Source: Ficedula albicollis | Lineage: Eukaryota > Chordata > Aves > Passeriformes > Muscicapidae | DNA length: 64,000 bases | Assembly (NCBI RefSeq): GCF_000247815.1 | Contig: NC_021678.1 | Span: 12,049,322-12,113,321 of the forward strand | Direction of reading: 5' to 3' | In this document: piece after piece, positions 1 through 15,711 of the stretch | How positions within the stretch are numbered: the stretch's first letter is position 1 | Layout of the letters: each line of letters opens with the position of its first letter | Notes under the pieces: generated by a model | Seen by the model: only the letters and a program-made list of their open reading frames with translations | What the model was told of the DNA's origin: nothing | Database searches by the model: none | Position numbers and translations under genes: made by a program

Positions 1-10
1 ACGGGAGCGG

Positions 11-1600
<1,590 letters not shown>

Positions 1601-4600
1601 CAGGACAGGCCAGGAGAGCTGCAGGAGCCGGGGGGAGGAAGGACAGGCTACACAGCAGGGCTGCCAACGCCAGCGATTTTATCGTGTCCCCCGCAGCACT
1701 AGGAATTTTTCCTAAAGCCTGCTCTCCAAAGTCTCATCATCACATAAAAATTTCAGCTTTCAGCTCTTTGCTTGTTGTTGTTTTTTTTTTTTTTCAAGGG
1801 TTATATTTATCTCTAGGCTTCCAAAGTTCAAAACCAAAGCTGTAAAAATAAACCCTACAGATTTAAAAAACAGCAAAAGCAATTCAGCAATCCCCAAAAT
1901 CTGTTGTCTGTACATCATGGGCAAAAGAATCTCAAATCGGGGAATTTCACGTAATTTTACTTTATTTATTGACAATTACCATTATTAATTATGAAAATTT
2001 TATTTAAAATTTAAATATTAAAAATACTGCAAAGGGGAACTGGAGGAAATCCATTGGGAAGTAATCAGGAGTTGATCTCTAAACCTCCCAATCCCAGCTG
2101 TATCACTGCAATGGACTTAGGTCAAGCACAAAGAACTTTCCCTGCTTTCTCATCATATCCTGGTCCCACCTGGTGGCTGCCAGATTTTAGAGGCAAGTTT
2201 ATAATAGATCTGTCTGGACTACCACATACAGTCCTGGGATCCTGCTTCTTGTCCTCAGCCTTACCCTCTGTGGAAAGCAAGAGCTGCCCCAGGGTATCTC
2301 TGTCTATACTTCAGCACTTAGCCTGTGCTGGACTTAAATAACTGTAAATAAATCAATCTCTAAAAGTAACCAAGAGTAAACCCTTCAGTTTCCATACACA
2401 AAATATCACTTGGACTCCACATACCCAAACAAAAATGAAGAGATAGCAAATACAAAACACCCAAAGGAAATTCTTGAAAAACAAAATACTGATAGGATAG
2501 GCAGTTAAAGAATGTTGTACAAACTTCCTATGAAAATACATAAGGCAGGTGCATTTTAGGGTATTTTCCTACTTTCATAAATTATTTTGAAGTTCCAGCA
2601 TTATTCTCCTTGAACTGCAGAACATGTTCAAACTCAAAATTCCTGTAAAACCACAGCATGTCAGCAATCCCAACTTCTCAATTATCCACAGCTCTAACTG
2701 GGTCATAAGTGAAGAACAAGAAGTGCTGCTCTTCCTAAATAAGCTTACTGGTCAGCAAGCGAACTTCTGCTATGCAAAAACATTAACAAACTTCCACAGA
2801 GAGTTTAACTATTACATGCAGTCCTTATTAGGTATCATAGCCCTCTATCAGGACTTTTTAGAAACTTAGGGTTTCTTGAAATTCTAAAGCAACTCAAAAT
2901 CAACAGTGAGTGTATGTCTGACGAGCATCAGAAGCCATCCACGCTGACATAGAAACAGCCTGCTAGTTTAATAAGAGAAAAGCAAAAAATGTTGTTAAAC
3001 TAAGTAATGCAATATAGATGAGGGTTTTGAAGAGGAAAGAAGAGAGACAGAGAGAGACTAATGTCAGTGCAGGTTGGTGTGTTCCTTCCTGGGCAGAAAC
3101 AGAACAAGGGAGGAAAGTAAAGCTGGGAAGATCTGTGTGGTGGGAAACAGGACTGCAGCTTCTGACAACTTTCAACTTTGCCTACATCTAGATTTGATCC
3201 TCAATAATCCTTATTAAAACAAGTACCAGAAAACACACAAACACATCACACCAAAATGCAGCAGCCACATGGCTGTAAAATACAGACATTTATCTGACAG
3301 AACAGACAGGATGCACACTCCTTCCAAACACAGGTAGCAAAAAGCCACAGAAAGTGGCCATGCTGCACTGGAACCTGCCATCTGCCTCACCTGGCAGCAC
3401 CTAACACATCCTCCTCCCTGCCCCAGAGAGCCCTGGAGTCAGCCTCCTGCCTTCATCCCAGCAGGGCTCCTCGTGCCCCACAGAGTCCCAGGAGAAGCCT
3501 GGGCCAGCACTCCTGCACTACCCCATTTCCTCCTGACACTGTTCCCAAAATAGAAGAAGCAGGCTCTCACAGGGGGCTGCTGCATTGAACAGTGCAGCCA
3601 CTCAGACACTCGGTCAAACCAGTGCCTCCTGTATCACGTCATTAGTACAACCAGTCCTCCTGGGAGATTCCTCCAGCTCACCCTGTGAGGCAGAGTGCCA
3701 CAAGGGTACAGAAAAGTAAGAAAGAATCACAGTAATATGTAAATCTTGCTTGTGTTTTCTCCCATTTTCTTTCTCACCAGTGTGTAGAAACAAGTTTTGT
3801 TTATTTAGTCACAATATTCTCAATTAGTTTTCCCAATTTAAAAAAACAATTACCTTTAGTTTTTTCTCTGCATAAACATAAATGAAAGCCTTCTCAAACT
3901 TCTATTTCACATTATTTCAAAAAAATAAAACATAACTGAAGTACACATTTTCTCAGCTGTAGAAAGCCATGAATTTGCAACTTCCTTATTTTGAGATGGA
4001 AAGGAAAGGTCCAGTTTTTCATACCCTACGCATTTAAGGCTTAACAGCAGCTGTTTGCAGTATCATGATCTCCAAATTAGAACAACAATAACAAAATCCT
4101 TTTCTTCTCCCAAGTTGTTCCACAAAGATCTAATTACTGAAAGAACCACTTTTACAACCCTGTTGTCTTTTTCAGGCCGTATCTAAGATGGGTCCAGTGC
4201 ATCTAAAAACACGGGCATGAGGAGCCAAGATTGCTGTAGCCCATGCCCCTGCTCTCTTGTCACAGCCCTGGAAGCCCTAAAGTCCCTGGGGCAGTGCTGC
4301 ACCCCATCTCCCTCCCAGCCTCACACCCCAGATTTAAGGGGCTGCATGTGAATCAGTAGAAAAGATCAGAGTTTTAAGCAGGAACAGGGAAATACTAGGA
4401 GGACAGGCAGTTCAGCATTTCTTTGCAAAACTGTAATGTGATGGAGGTGGCTTTGGCCCAAGCTGAAATAAGAAAGATTTGGTGTGGCTGTCCTGTGCAA
4501 GGCAGTCCAGGCAGCTCCTCCTCCCAACAGCACCCAGCCAGCTACAGTCAGAGTCAGCCTGGGGCTGATGGACCCAAACCAACCGAGGTTTGCAATGCCT

Positions 4601-6054
4601 TATCCTTTCACAAGTGACCATGGCAGTCACGGCTCCTCCCCAGGCCACAGCACATGAGACTGCTTCTGTCTGTAGCAGAGGACTGAGTTGCCAACTCACA
4701 GGCCTAGGATAACAAGCACCATTAATCTTGGCTTAAACTGAACCATTGTTCTGGAGACTGGACATCTCTTGTAAAATCCCATTATTAGACTCCATTTGCC
4801 ATCTATTTCTGTAGAAACTTTTTTGGAAAAAAATTTCCCCTTCCCTTTTCCTTAAGTCCTATTGTACTTGCAGAGCCTTAAACAATAACCCACTCAAGCA
4901 CAACCATGGAAATGGCTTGAAGGAACAAAAGCTTCTTCTGGCATAGCCAGTGCATCTGACTTTCCCTGCCTACAGCTGCCTGTATAGCCTCTGCAGATCT
5001 GCAGAGCACCAGCAGCTACTGATTTCCCTCTGCTCCTCCTGTGTGTTGGACACAAAATAAACATGAGGAGTCTACTCAAATTATACTTGCAGCATTGGCC
5101 AAGGGTGCAGGTGAGTCACAAGCAAGATCTGCAGCCTAACTTGCTAAAGGAATAGGAGAAGATTGACCTTAAAATTAAGTAGGCATGAGTAAAATAAAAA
5201 AAAAAAAATCTAACTCTAGGGAGACAAGGCAGTGGAAGCATAGTGTCTCAGGCTCTGCTAAAGAAGATTACTGCCACATCTAGCAGTTAGCACCCACCCA
5301 AGTAGAGTGCCATCAACTTAATTCTCAAACGAGACCAGCAGAACAGGCAGACAGGATTAGACATGCTTGTTTTTAACCATTCTTTGCTCTCTCTGGTGCA
5401 ATACTATCAGCACAGCATTGGCATCAAAATTACTACCCTTCAAAATGTGCAGAGCACATTTTTTAATTTTACATGTAGCAGTTAAGTCATCTGGGGTTAT
5501 TTATTTTTTAATATAAAGTGGTATGACATATTTAATCTGTTTTGAGAAAAGAACAAATTGATTTAGTGAGCAGTTCAAGGCTCTCCCTGGAGACACTCAA
5601 CCACACTCAGAAATCTGGATATAAGTTGAGAGTTCGCTAAAGTCATTTTAATTGTAGGTCATAAGAAATGTCAAGATATAAACCACCGAGGAATACTAAA
5701 AATTAAGCCATCATCTCTGAGAGTTACAAATGTCTTATATTTGGCAGTAAAATAATTTCCAAATCTTTACAGTATTACTACTTAAGGACAGTAGCAGAGC
5801 AAAGGACTAAGAACTACATGCAACATGTTGTGCATTATTTCTGCTGGGGGAAAACCCAAAACCTGCATAAAGTAAAAAAATACTGAAGTGAAGGAAACTT
5901 ACACCACTACCAATAAAAATGTAGTGTTCCATCTTTTTCACTTTGTTTCACTGCACTGAACATCATCTGTTAATAAACAAGTTTTGGTTTGTTTTAGTCT
6001 GAAAATGTTCCTCCCTATGCAGTATGGGACAGAGTTGTGTATACAGCAACATAG
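1601..6054. other. AT-rich unique sequence, no gene recognised
   Basis: Open frames here are short (at most 95 codons), overlap on both strands, and show no domain I recognise. Poly-T and poly-A runs are frequent, for example near 1780. A GC-richer, C-rich patch lies at about 3360-3700 and another at about 4190-4330; neither carries a convincing splice pattern. I see no interspersed repeat I can name. Confidence 0.5.
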
Positions 6055-6315
6055 ACAGCACCTATGTGCAAAAAAGGAGCACAAAAGTGAGGAAAGCTGT
6101 TTTTTAAGAAAACTTTAAAAAAAAACACAAACAGAAACCCACAAAGCTTTAGACTACGACAGCACCTATGTGCAAAAAAGGAGCACAAAAGTGAGGAAAG
6201 CTGTTTTTTAACACAGCACCTATGTGCAAAAATGGAGCACAAAAGTGAGGAAAGCTGTTTTTTAAGAAAACTTTAAAAAAAAACACAAACAGAAACCCAC
6301 AAAGCTTTAGACTAC
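6055..6315. repeat. Tandem triplication: full, truncated, full copy
   Basis: A unit of about 103 bp beginning ACAGCACCTATGTGC occurs at 6055-6157. A truncated copy of about 54 bp follows at 6158-6211, and a second near-full copy runs to 6315. The two full copies differ by one substitution that I can see (A to T in the first A run). The truncated copy stops just after the TTTTTTAA run. A 75-codon minus-strand frame at 6015-6242 is made largely of this repeat and is not a gene. Confidence 0.9.
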
Positions 6316-8132
6316 TTCTAGATCTTTGTGCTTAGGTTTTACAAGGAAAAACTCTTTTTTTTTCTTAGCTAAAAAGTACTTCTTAAACAGGTTTTTTCCT
6401 GTAGAAGGTACACCTCAACTTCTGCATTTTTGAGCTGCATCCCCCACTTACTAAAACTCTTTTACAGAACTTAGCTGAAATCCCCAAAATTTTCCTTTGC
6501 CCACTTACCTCAAACAACAGTGATAAGAGGGCTCTGACCTTAGCAGATCAAAGAGAAAATCTCTCCAGTTCAACCTTCTTAAAACAGAGGAAGTTAAAAA
6601 TTAAGTGCGTTTTCAACACCAAGTATCTGAGAGCTCTTACTAAAGTATCTAAAGAAAACATATATAAACCATTTCATTCTCCCACATTCTCCAATCTAAA
6701 AGTTAAAAGGTCAGAAATGTAAAATCAGGAGCAGTTTTGTTGTTTTTTTTTTTTTTTCACCATCTCTTTCTAATAACCTCTTTAACTTGATCAACATACA
6801 AATTTCCTTTCCTGCCCTTACCTTCCACTCATGGGAGTGGGGATGAGAAAGCTATTTCCCTTCTTTTAGTTACATCAGAATGGAACTCACCAGTGAACAG
6901 CAATGTGAACAGAAAGCAGTTCAAGTGATGTGAAGACCCATATTAAGGGAAGCAAGCTCTTGCATGTGGAAGGAAAAAAAAAAGTAAACTAAAATTCTGT
7001 ATTGCTGCCAGTCAACTCAGTTATGAACATCTGTTTTCTTGGGTTTAGCCACTGTCCCTAGCAGGTGTGCCAAGACTCACGGGTGAAATTCCATTTCTCT
7101 AAATGCAAAGGTAGGCATTTTGCAGAAGTTTAAATCTATCCTCTGCCAAGTCCGTTTTCTTGAGTGCCTTCACATCAGCTCAGTGAATATCCTAACCACC
7201 CTCTTCTGTAGTCCCAAACACCATGTGTATCCAACCCCATGTCTGCACAGGGTGCAGCAGGGGGTATTGCCTGCTTTGCCTGCCTGAGTGGTACTGTCAC
7301 GGCAGGGAAGTGAAGGGCAGGAAAGCTGCAACACTATGACCCAAATAAGATGCAGGCAAACACAATTTTAGACATCCAAGCCTTTAATGCAAATTAATGT
7401 CATAGTAATAAAAGCTCCAAAAGGAATAATTGCACAGATGTCTCAGAGGAAGAGTTGTATCTTGTGATTTAATAGCTAGAAGCAGTTTCCCCCCCATCTT
7501 CTCTTCAGGTCATTTGGTTTCAACAAACAGTGCTCCTTGCTGTCTATCACACAAGCTATTACACAAGTACTCTCAAACTGGTAGCCCTGGATCCTGGTCT
7601 TCTGGTCCCCTGGAGGTTTGCAGGGGCCTTCCCCAATGCCAAGCACTGCCAGGCTGCCCATGCTAAAACTCGAGGTCATCTGCAATATCAGAGAGGCAGC
7701 GTTACACAATTCATGCTCTGCACGGACATCTGAGCTGGAAAGACAGTAATTTCAGAGCAAGATGCAGTTTGCCTCAAGATCTTCCAAGTTTTACTGCAGG
7801 CTGTTCTTAAAATCTTCCACTGATAGCATTTGTAAAACCAGAATTAATTTTCTGTGACATTGAAAGAGGGAGGGAGAGACCCTAAACAAAACCCCAGTCC
7901 TGCCTCACTGACTTCACTCCTCATATCTGCACAAATATCCACTCGTTTCTCTGCTGTCCTTAAAAGCCCTTTCTCTGCAACACATCAAAAGCTTTTAACC
8001 CATATTGAAACCACTGTCATCCAGCCCCAGCTCCAAACAGGCACTGCTGTGCCAAAGCCACTACTCAGTAAGAGGGGAGCCCTGGAAAATCTTGCCCAGA
8101 CACTCGGGGATGTGGCTGCCATGGCCAGTCTG
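6316..8132. other. AT-rich unique sequence, no gene recognised
   Basis: This stretch holds long T and A runs (for example near 6745 and 6970) and a mixed-composition part around 7420-7740 where short frames overlap on both strands. None shows a domain, and the overlap on both strands argues against coding. From about 7850 the GC content rises towards the second poly-G block. Confidence 0.5.
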
Positions 8133-8890
<758 letters not shown>

Positions 8891-9084
8891 CTGTGTCCCT
8901 CACCAAAAAAAAAAACAGAGACAAGGCTCGCTGCAGCCCTGCTCATACCACACCTCTGCTTTTCATGGGCGTGGGGTGCTTCGGTCAAGAAAAGTGCATT
9001 TTTTCAAGAAAGGGAAGTGAGTTCCAACAACTGAGGCCGAGGCAAACAGTGCCTTCTGGCAGCTCCTCTCCGGGGGTGGGATGG
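8891..9084. repeat. Right copy of the segment flanking poly-G
   Basis: This is the near-identical second copy of 8133-8327. It continues smoothly into unique DNA (ACACCCGAGCAAGGG), so this copy probably represents the true locus and the left copy plus poly-G a false insertion. Confidence 0.9.
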
Positions 9085-9527
9085 ACACCCGAGCAAGGGT
9101 GAATTAGAGGGAGAACAGCTGTTGGTTCAGTGAATGAGTCACAGGACTCAGCTATTAATTCTTCCTCTCAAGGGAATATGCCCCCATGCCAGCCCACCCA
9201 CCCTCCTATAAAACAAACAAATATATAATGGAGGTCAGGGAGGGGGAGCTCAGTAAGAGGAAAGGAAAAAAAAGAGGAAAAAATAGCCAAGTATTTAATA
9301 TTTACATAAGAATGAAATGTTTCATTAATTACATACAGAATCAATTTGCAGCTATTTTCCTTAAATTTCTCAGTCAAACCCACAGATTTGAAGCACTTTG
9401 AACTGTGCTACGCCAGTAATTGTGGATGAATATTTTAGATCAGTCTTGAATCACTGTAGAGCACACACCAAATGAACTAATAAGCTACTCATGTGTGGAC
9501 TACTAATGTATTTTCTTTCTTTGCTAG
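9085..9527. other. Unique sequence with an AP-1-like site
   Basis: At about 9110-9165 an E-box (CAGCTG) is followed by the AP-1 core TGAGTCA and an ATTAATTC run, a motif mix seen in enhancers. The rest is AT-rich. Short overlapping frames at 9168-9401 on both strands have no recognised domain. Confidence 0.3.
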
Positions 9528-9618
9528 ACAGATGGAACAGAGTCTAAAATCAGTTGAATTGGCTACTGGTAATCTTCAGAAAGGCTTAGAAAAATCTTTA
9601 GTTCTACTGTTTTATTAA
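9528..9618 (+). other. Possible short terminal exon
   Basis: A pyrimidine-rich tract and TTTGCTAG at 9511-9527 form a fair splice acceptor. The DNA after it is open for 29 codons from 9529, beginning QMEQSLKSVELATG and ending at TAA (9616-9618). The predicted peptide has a heptad-like, coiled-coil flavour (leucines with E, K and Q). I do not recognise the protein. No matching donor or upstream exon was identified, so chance remains likely. Confidence 0.15.
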
Positions 9619-12600
9619 AAATACCACTCAATAGCCTGCATGCATTAGAAAGGAGCTGGCAATATGCAGAAAAAGCCAAACAGGTTTTAAAGATGTGAAG
9701 GAAGAGTCAGGCATTCCATGCGACTGTAGCCAGCTTCAGAGTGACAATGAACAGTGCATTGTCAAATGTTTTTAAAGGACTACTGCAAAGCTGGACACCC
9801 CTGCCATCTATTTGATATTTATCCCTATACAACCATTTATGGGCAGTCATTTTAAATCACACATAGCAGCATATCAATTCTATAATGTGACAGATGTGTT
9901 CTAGTTTACAGAAGCATCTGTTGAGTCATCAGAACATCAGAATAGTTAATTGCACTTTGGGGATGCTTTAAGAGATTAAAAGTTGCCTTACTTCAAGCAA
10001 ATTTTAAGTGTCCTTACAGATTAAACTCCTTTTTCATGTACAAAATTAACATATGTACCCACACTCCAGAGAAACTAATGTATGAAATGTAAAGAATAAC
10101 TTCCCTCAGGGATCATCTGTTTTCTTCCGCCTCCTGTGCATTGCCTCACACTGTGCTCAGCAATATGGAACAGAAAACAAAAATACAACTTGAATCATGC
10201 ATGATTCTGAAATATAAACTAAGACATGGCCTACACTGTCTGGGCAAAGACTACAGAAGAAGCTGCTTTGGGTCAAGAACTTTTACAAAACATCTAACAG
10301 CTAAACACTGGGAGATGATGTCTTCCTTTTTTTAGCAAAACACTTGTATTTCAGAAGATTTTATTACTGTTTATTCTGAAAGGAACGTTCTACATGTGTA
10401 CCTTTCACCACCATGAGAGTCTGTGAAAAGCCAGGAGAACCACCCACAAAATTAAACATGGACTGATAGACATTGAGTCATTTTCAGCTGAAGTTTCCTA
10501 TGCACAGCTAAGGACTGGAAGCAAGCAAACTCCATTCATACACATAATTGAATATTTCAATTAAAAAGAGTAATACTTGTGGAAGATTCCTATGAGTTTT
10601 CAACATGTGTGAGCAAATGAGATCTTCTCCATGCTTCCAATCCGAGTTTCCTTGCAACCTTCTGCCCTCCATAGCAGTAAGAGGATTAAGAAAATGTATT
10701 TCTTAGAAAGAAATATGTATCTTACAAACTTTGATTTAAAACAATTTAGCAGTAGGTTTTTCATTTGGTTGGTGTTTCACCAAAAAAACCCTAACAAAAC
10801 CAAACTAATCAGTCAGAAAAAGGTATATTTGGCTGTTTCTCAGATTGATTGAACCCATCTGTCTGTAGCTCCCAAACCACAGAGATCCCCTGATTAATTC
10901 AATGAACTATTTGGTTTCACTCAAGAAGTGATCATAAAGCTGAAGTGCAACTGCATAACCAAGAGCACCGTACAAGAACAGACACCAACACTGCATCTGG
11001 GCTTTGCTTCCCATAAATCCTGAAGTGACAGCACACCTCAACCTAAGTGGACTGTTATTCTTTAGTGTGAAGCAAATCAAACTTGAAGTGAGAGTGTAAA
11101 AGTTGAGACAAGCACTGTGATCATGACTGTGCTTTAAAAAGCTGCCATAGTTCTGAAGTTACAGCATATTCCCTTGCTGCTAAACCAAACTGAGACTGCT
11201 GTCTCAGTTGCATTAAATTATTAGCTAATTAGCCCTGACTAAGGACAACAGTATGTTGATGCTGGCAAGCTGTGAAAAGAACACTTCAGCAAAGAAGATC
11301 AATAGCATTTTTTGTCTGGCTTACAATAAGAAAACTGCTGGCCCAGGTTATGAGTTTAAGCCATTTTTCATTTGGCAGACAAGACAGTACTAGTGACAGA
11401 TCAATACAGTAACTTTATGATAGGCTGCTGCTCCTGCAGATGGCAGGACCATAAACAGGCATCATTTTTAAAGCCTGAAGCAATCCATTACTTGGACAGA
11501 AACCACCTGACCTTTTATAATACTTACACTTTTCTACTCAAAAAGGAAAGGAGAACAAAACAAGGGATAATCAGCACAATTAGCTGTCCAGCAAGACAGG
11601 AGAGAATACTGCTTGTTGCAAAGTCAGTATTTAAAGTAACAAGCTTTGTGCTATTTGGGAGATCACAGTAAAGCCACAAGGTTGGCACTACGGAACTACT
11701 CATCCCTTCAAAGAGAAAATGTTACTGGAGATCACATCTTATACGATGCAATTTTCTTATCTCCTGGTAATGTGGGATAACAAAAGAACCTACTTATTAA
11801 TCTTTAAGGAAAAAAACTCCAAACCAATCAACCACTTTAATGTGCCATTAAAACATTAAACCAGTACCTTTTAACACCTACAATTACCAGGCATTTGAGA
11901 GAATTCAGTTACAAATGGGAAGTTACTTTTTCCATATTGCAGTATACATACACACTGTAGCACTTGCACATACAGTGTCTTATTTTACACCGGTATTGGG
12001 ATTGTTGGGATTGCCTACAGTGTTCCACTATTTTAACAAAGGTAAAGCAAAACAAGAGAAAGGTTTTGAAATTCTGGAGTTTTTTATGGCAAGACATCTA
12101 GTTGAAGAGAATGTAAAGGACAGCACTGTAATAAATTATTCAGGCCACATCTTCAGATAAGGACCCAGGTGGAACATCTGGCCCTACACTTACAGTCTTC
12201 TCCTTACTATAAACATGAAATCACCACAGAATATGGTGAATCAATCATACAGCCAGCTTGCCTCTGCCTCTCTGTCTGAGGCTGGTTTGTGTCAATTACT
12301 ACAGAAATATCTGCTTAAGCAGGAAACTAATTTTACAAAAGCACATTGGGTTCATGGGCTTTCATCAATACTTTTTGGTTGCTGCAAGTAAGTAATTAAC
12401 ATTAATGTCAACATAAAGGATAGAAGGAGGAGGACAGTATTAATGAGCACAATATAAAAACTGAGCTGGCTGCTTCTCTCCCATACAGTACTGCCATGCA
12501 ACCAGCTCCTAGTCCATGCCTGAAAAATGAGTTATTATTAATTTGGTCTCTAATTTTACTTTGCATGATGTAAGCAAACAGCACTACATTTTCCCCTTAA

Positions 12601-15545
12601 TGAATGCCAATTATACACAACATTAGTTTAAAATACAACAGAATAGCACACAAACCAGAAGTCTTTTGACTGGGCTCCACTCATGCTAAGAATAACTTGG
12701 CACACACGTACATGATGCTAAATCTGCCAATGATTTGCTTAGCTCCAAAACTCCCCCCTCCACATCTTCTACAAGATCCTAAATACATGAAGCTGTGTTA
12801 AAGCAGAAAACCTACGTACTGAACCTATTTTTAAAACAAATTGAATTTCTTTGAACTCAAATGCAAGGGATGGTTTCAGCAGTTTCACGTTTATAATCTC
12901 ATGCGTTTTCAGCAGGCACAAGGGCTCTTTATTCCCCACTGTGCACAGACACTGCCTGCCACATCTGCCAGCCCACAGCACTTGGGCTCAGCCCAGAGAC
13001 TTTGTCAGCCTTCTGCAAAATCACTGGTGCAAACACACAAAGCAGCAGCCCACAGTTCCGATTCGCAGGACACAAAATATCTGCAGAGATAACATCTCCA
13101 TGACCGTGCTGAAAAGACACTAAATAAATTCAATGGCTTGGGTTTTGTCATTTTGTTTATGAGAGGGGGTTACATTTTTTTAAGGGTACTAGGTTTTTGT
13201 TTGCAAATCCCCCACTCCACAACATTCATAAGTAAAACAAAAATTGCAGCACTCAGAAATAATTACTGATGCTTCTTTTACAGTGCCTCAATGACATTGT
13301 GTCAATTTTAAGATAATCCAAAGCAATTCATTCATGCCATAGTATGTGGATGCAGGTAGTGACCTCAGGCTGGCTATTCCAGAACTCTGGCTCAGCCTCA
13401 GCACACCTGGGATGCACATCCCATTTCAGTTCTGCCACTTCTGGGAAGGAGGGAGGGCAACTGGGTTTGGGAGGACTTAGCTCCTTGGCCACTTGCTAAA
13501 AGCAGTGTTGGAGGGATTATAGAACCTGCCTCAGGCTGCTCGCAGAGGGAGCTCAAAGGGAGACAAGGGCTGCTCCTGGAGTGAAGGGGAAGACAACCTC
13601 CACCATCAAGTGGGGGACAAGGCCATGCCCCTCCGGCACCCTGACTGGCTGCTACTTGCTTTTTGGTCTAATGACACCTCTGAGCATATGCCCCTATTTC
13701 CACTTATGCTTTCTTTCTTTTTCCTGTGCATCCTATTGCATCTAAGATCCATTAATCTAATTCCTTTTCTGTAAGGTCCTTGCAACAATGTTGCCCTTCT
13801 GTTATTTTCCTTCCATCACTATTAAGATGGAAACGAAACCCTTACACCCAGACCACTCCCTGAAGATTCCTTTTCTGTCCCTTTTTCCATCAAATTCCAT
13901 GGACTTTTTCTACTGAGTTTTTAGTCAATAAGGACATTAACTCCCCTTATTCCTATTTTACTATTAACATGACATGGTTCTTGTCTGAAGACCATGTAAA
14001 CAGCTTTATAGACCTTAACATTAGCATCAATGAAACCTCATTGAGGATCTCAGCAATTTCTCGTTGAAGAAAGAGTATATAAGTGATGAATCCACAAATA
14101 CAAATGACCATGCAGCAACTCTGGTACTGTTCATGAGGTTAATTAAGTTGTAGGGAAAGAAAACCAGACTTCCAACATCATACCCAACTTCCTTGTCATT
14201 ATAGTTCCAGACTCCATATTAGTTACAAAAACCATAAACAACACCTCGCTATCTATTTTTCATTCCTAGAAAAACCTTGCTTGAAAAGTTATGTCTTAAC
14301 ACTTGCTTCACATCCATTCAAAAAAAACCTAAAAACCCAAAAGCACCCCAAGAAAACATCTTTGTGTTTTGGAGATTGCATTCATTAAGAGATACTCAAT
14401 ATTTGCTACTGTAATGAAAGCATAAACTATTAGTTGGATAGCAAAGCATTTGTGAAAGACATCACCTCTTTGTTATGTATAGAGCCACAATCATATTTAC
14501 CTCCATGATGGTGACCACAAGGAAAGCTCACAACGCAGGTGACAACACAAATAAGGAAACTCCAACTAGTGCATTCACATTGCACATTGTCTGTACCACC
14601 ATCCACCAGAGCCAATCCTTTCGAGCGCAATAAAGTGAAGGTATTGTAATTAGAGAGTTCATAATGCCATTTAATCAAGTGTGGAGCTGGAGCACAGTGG
14701 GTTGTATACCAAAGACAAAACCACATGAAGCAGTACAATGCTGAGTGCAATAAAGGGCACGCATATTCTTCAGGGAAAATAACAAGTTACTACAAAGCCG
14801 TGTTTGTTTTCAAGTACTCAATCAAGTGTTTGCATACTAGGTAATTTTGCATCATGAAAATAAGTTATTTCATAAACTGAAAATGAAGTAAGACCACAAA
14901 AATGTCCTTTGATTCTTACAGACAGAAAACCCCAGTTTCAAGTTCTTAATTTGTGAATTAATTCTTTGTAGTTTTACTGGAAGAATGAATTGTGCTTCAA
15001 CAGTATTCCAATTATTTTTCTACTACAGCTTATTATTTACAAAGTGCTTTATAATAACAAACCAGTTTCTGTGACACCTGTAGCAGTCTCCATGTAGAGA
15101 GGCTGAGACAGTAGTATCCTGAGCTATCAACAGAAGAACAGCAAGGGCCAAGTGAAATCAGGAGTAAATAGACTTTTCCATAATCAGCCAGTTTTCTCAG
15201 GGGTCACATGCTTATCACAATCAAGATAATGATGTAAATGCTCTTTTCTGTATCTCAAAACTGGACTGGGAATTACCCTGATTCTTTCCCACGAAACAAA
15301 GTATGCTTAAATAAAAATAAAAAGAAATCAGTCAGAACTCAGGAACGCCCCCTTTCAAATGGGGAGGATCAGACACTGACTTGCATGTTTTAGATTAGGC
15401 TCCTGGCAGACCTGAAAGATGTTGCAGATCTGCCAGCCCAGGACTCGTGCTGCTGGCAGGCAGCGGTGCACACAGCACACAAGGAAGGACCCTAATGACA
15501 ACAGCTGCACCACTGCTCCTTCCCTCTCTGATACACCAGAGCTGT
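9619..15545. other. AT-rich unique sequence, no gene recognised
   Basis: About 5.9 kb with only short open frames, the longest about 106 codons on the minus strand at 14430-14750. Frames overlap on opposite strands and codon use looks random. A GC-richer patch around 13380-13640 has no splice pattern I can support. No interspersed repeat was recognised. Confidence 0.5.
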
Positions 15546-15711
15546 CTGGCACTGTTCCTACACAAGCAAAGACCACTCCTGTCCTAAGCAACCCACATTT
15601 TAATCGTACTGGAACGTTTTTAGGAAACCTGGCACTGTTCCTACACAAACAAAGACCACTCCTGTCCTAAGCAACACGCATTTTAATCGTACTGGAACGT
15701 TTTTAGGAAAA
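15546..15711. repeat. 83-bp tandem duplication
   Basis: The unit starting CTGGCACTGTTCCTACACAA occurs at 15546-15628 and again at 15629-15711, head to tail. I count four substitutions between the copies, one at the last base. A minus-strand frame at 15355-15648 and a plus-strand frame at 15419-15670 run through the duplication and therefore repeat the same peptide; neither is convincing. Confidence 0.93.
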
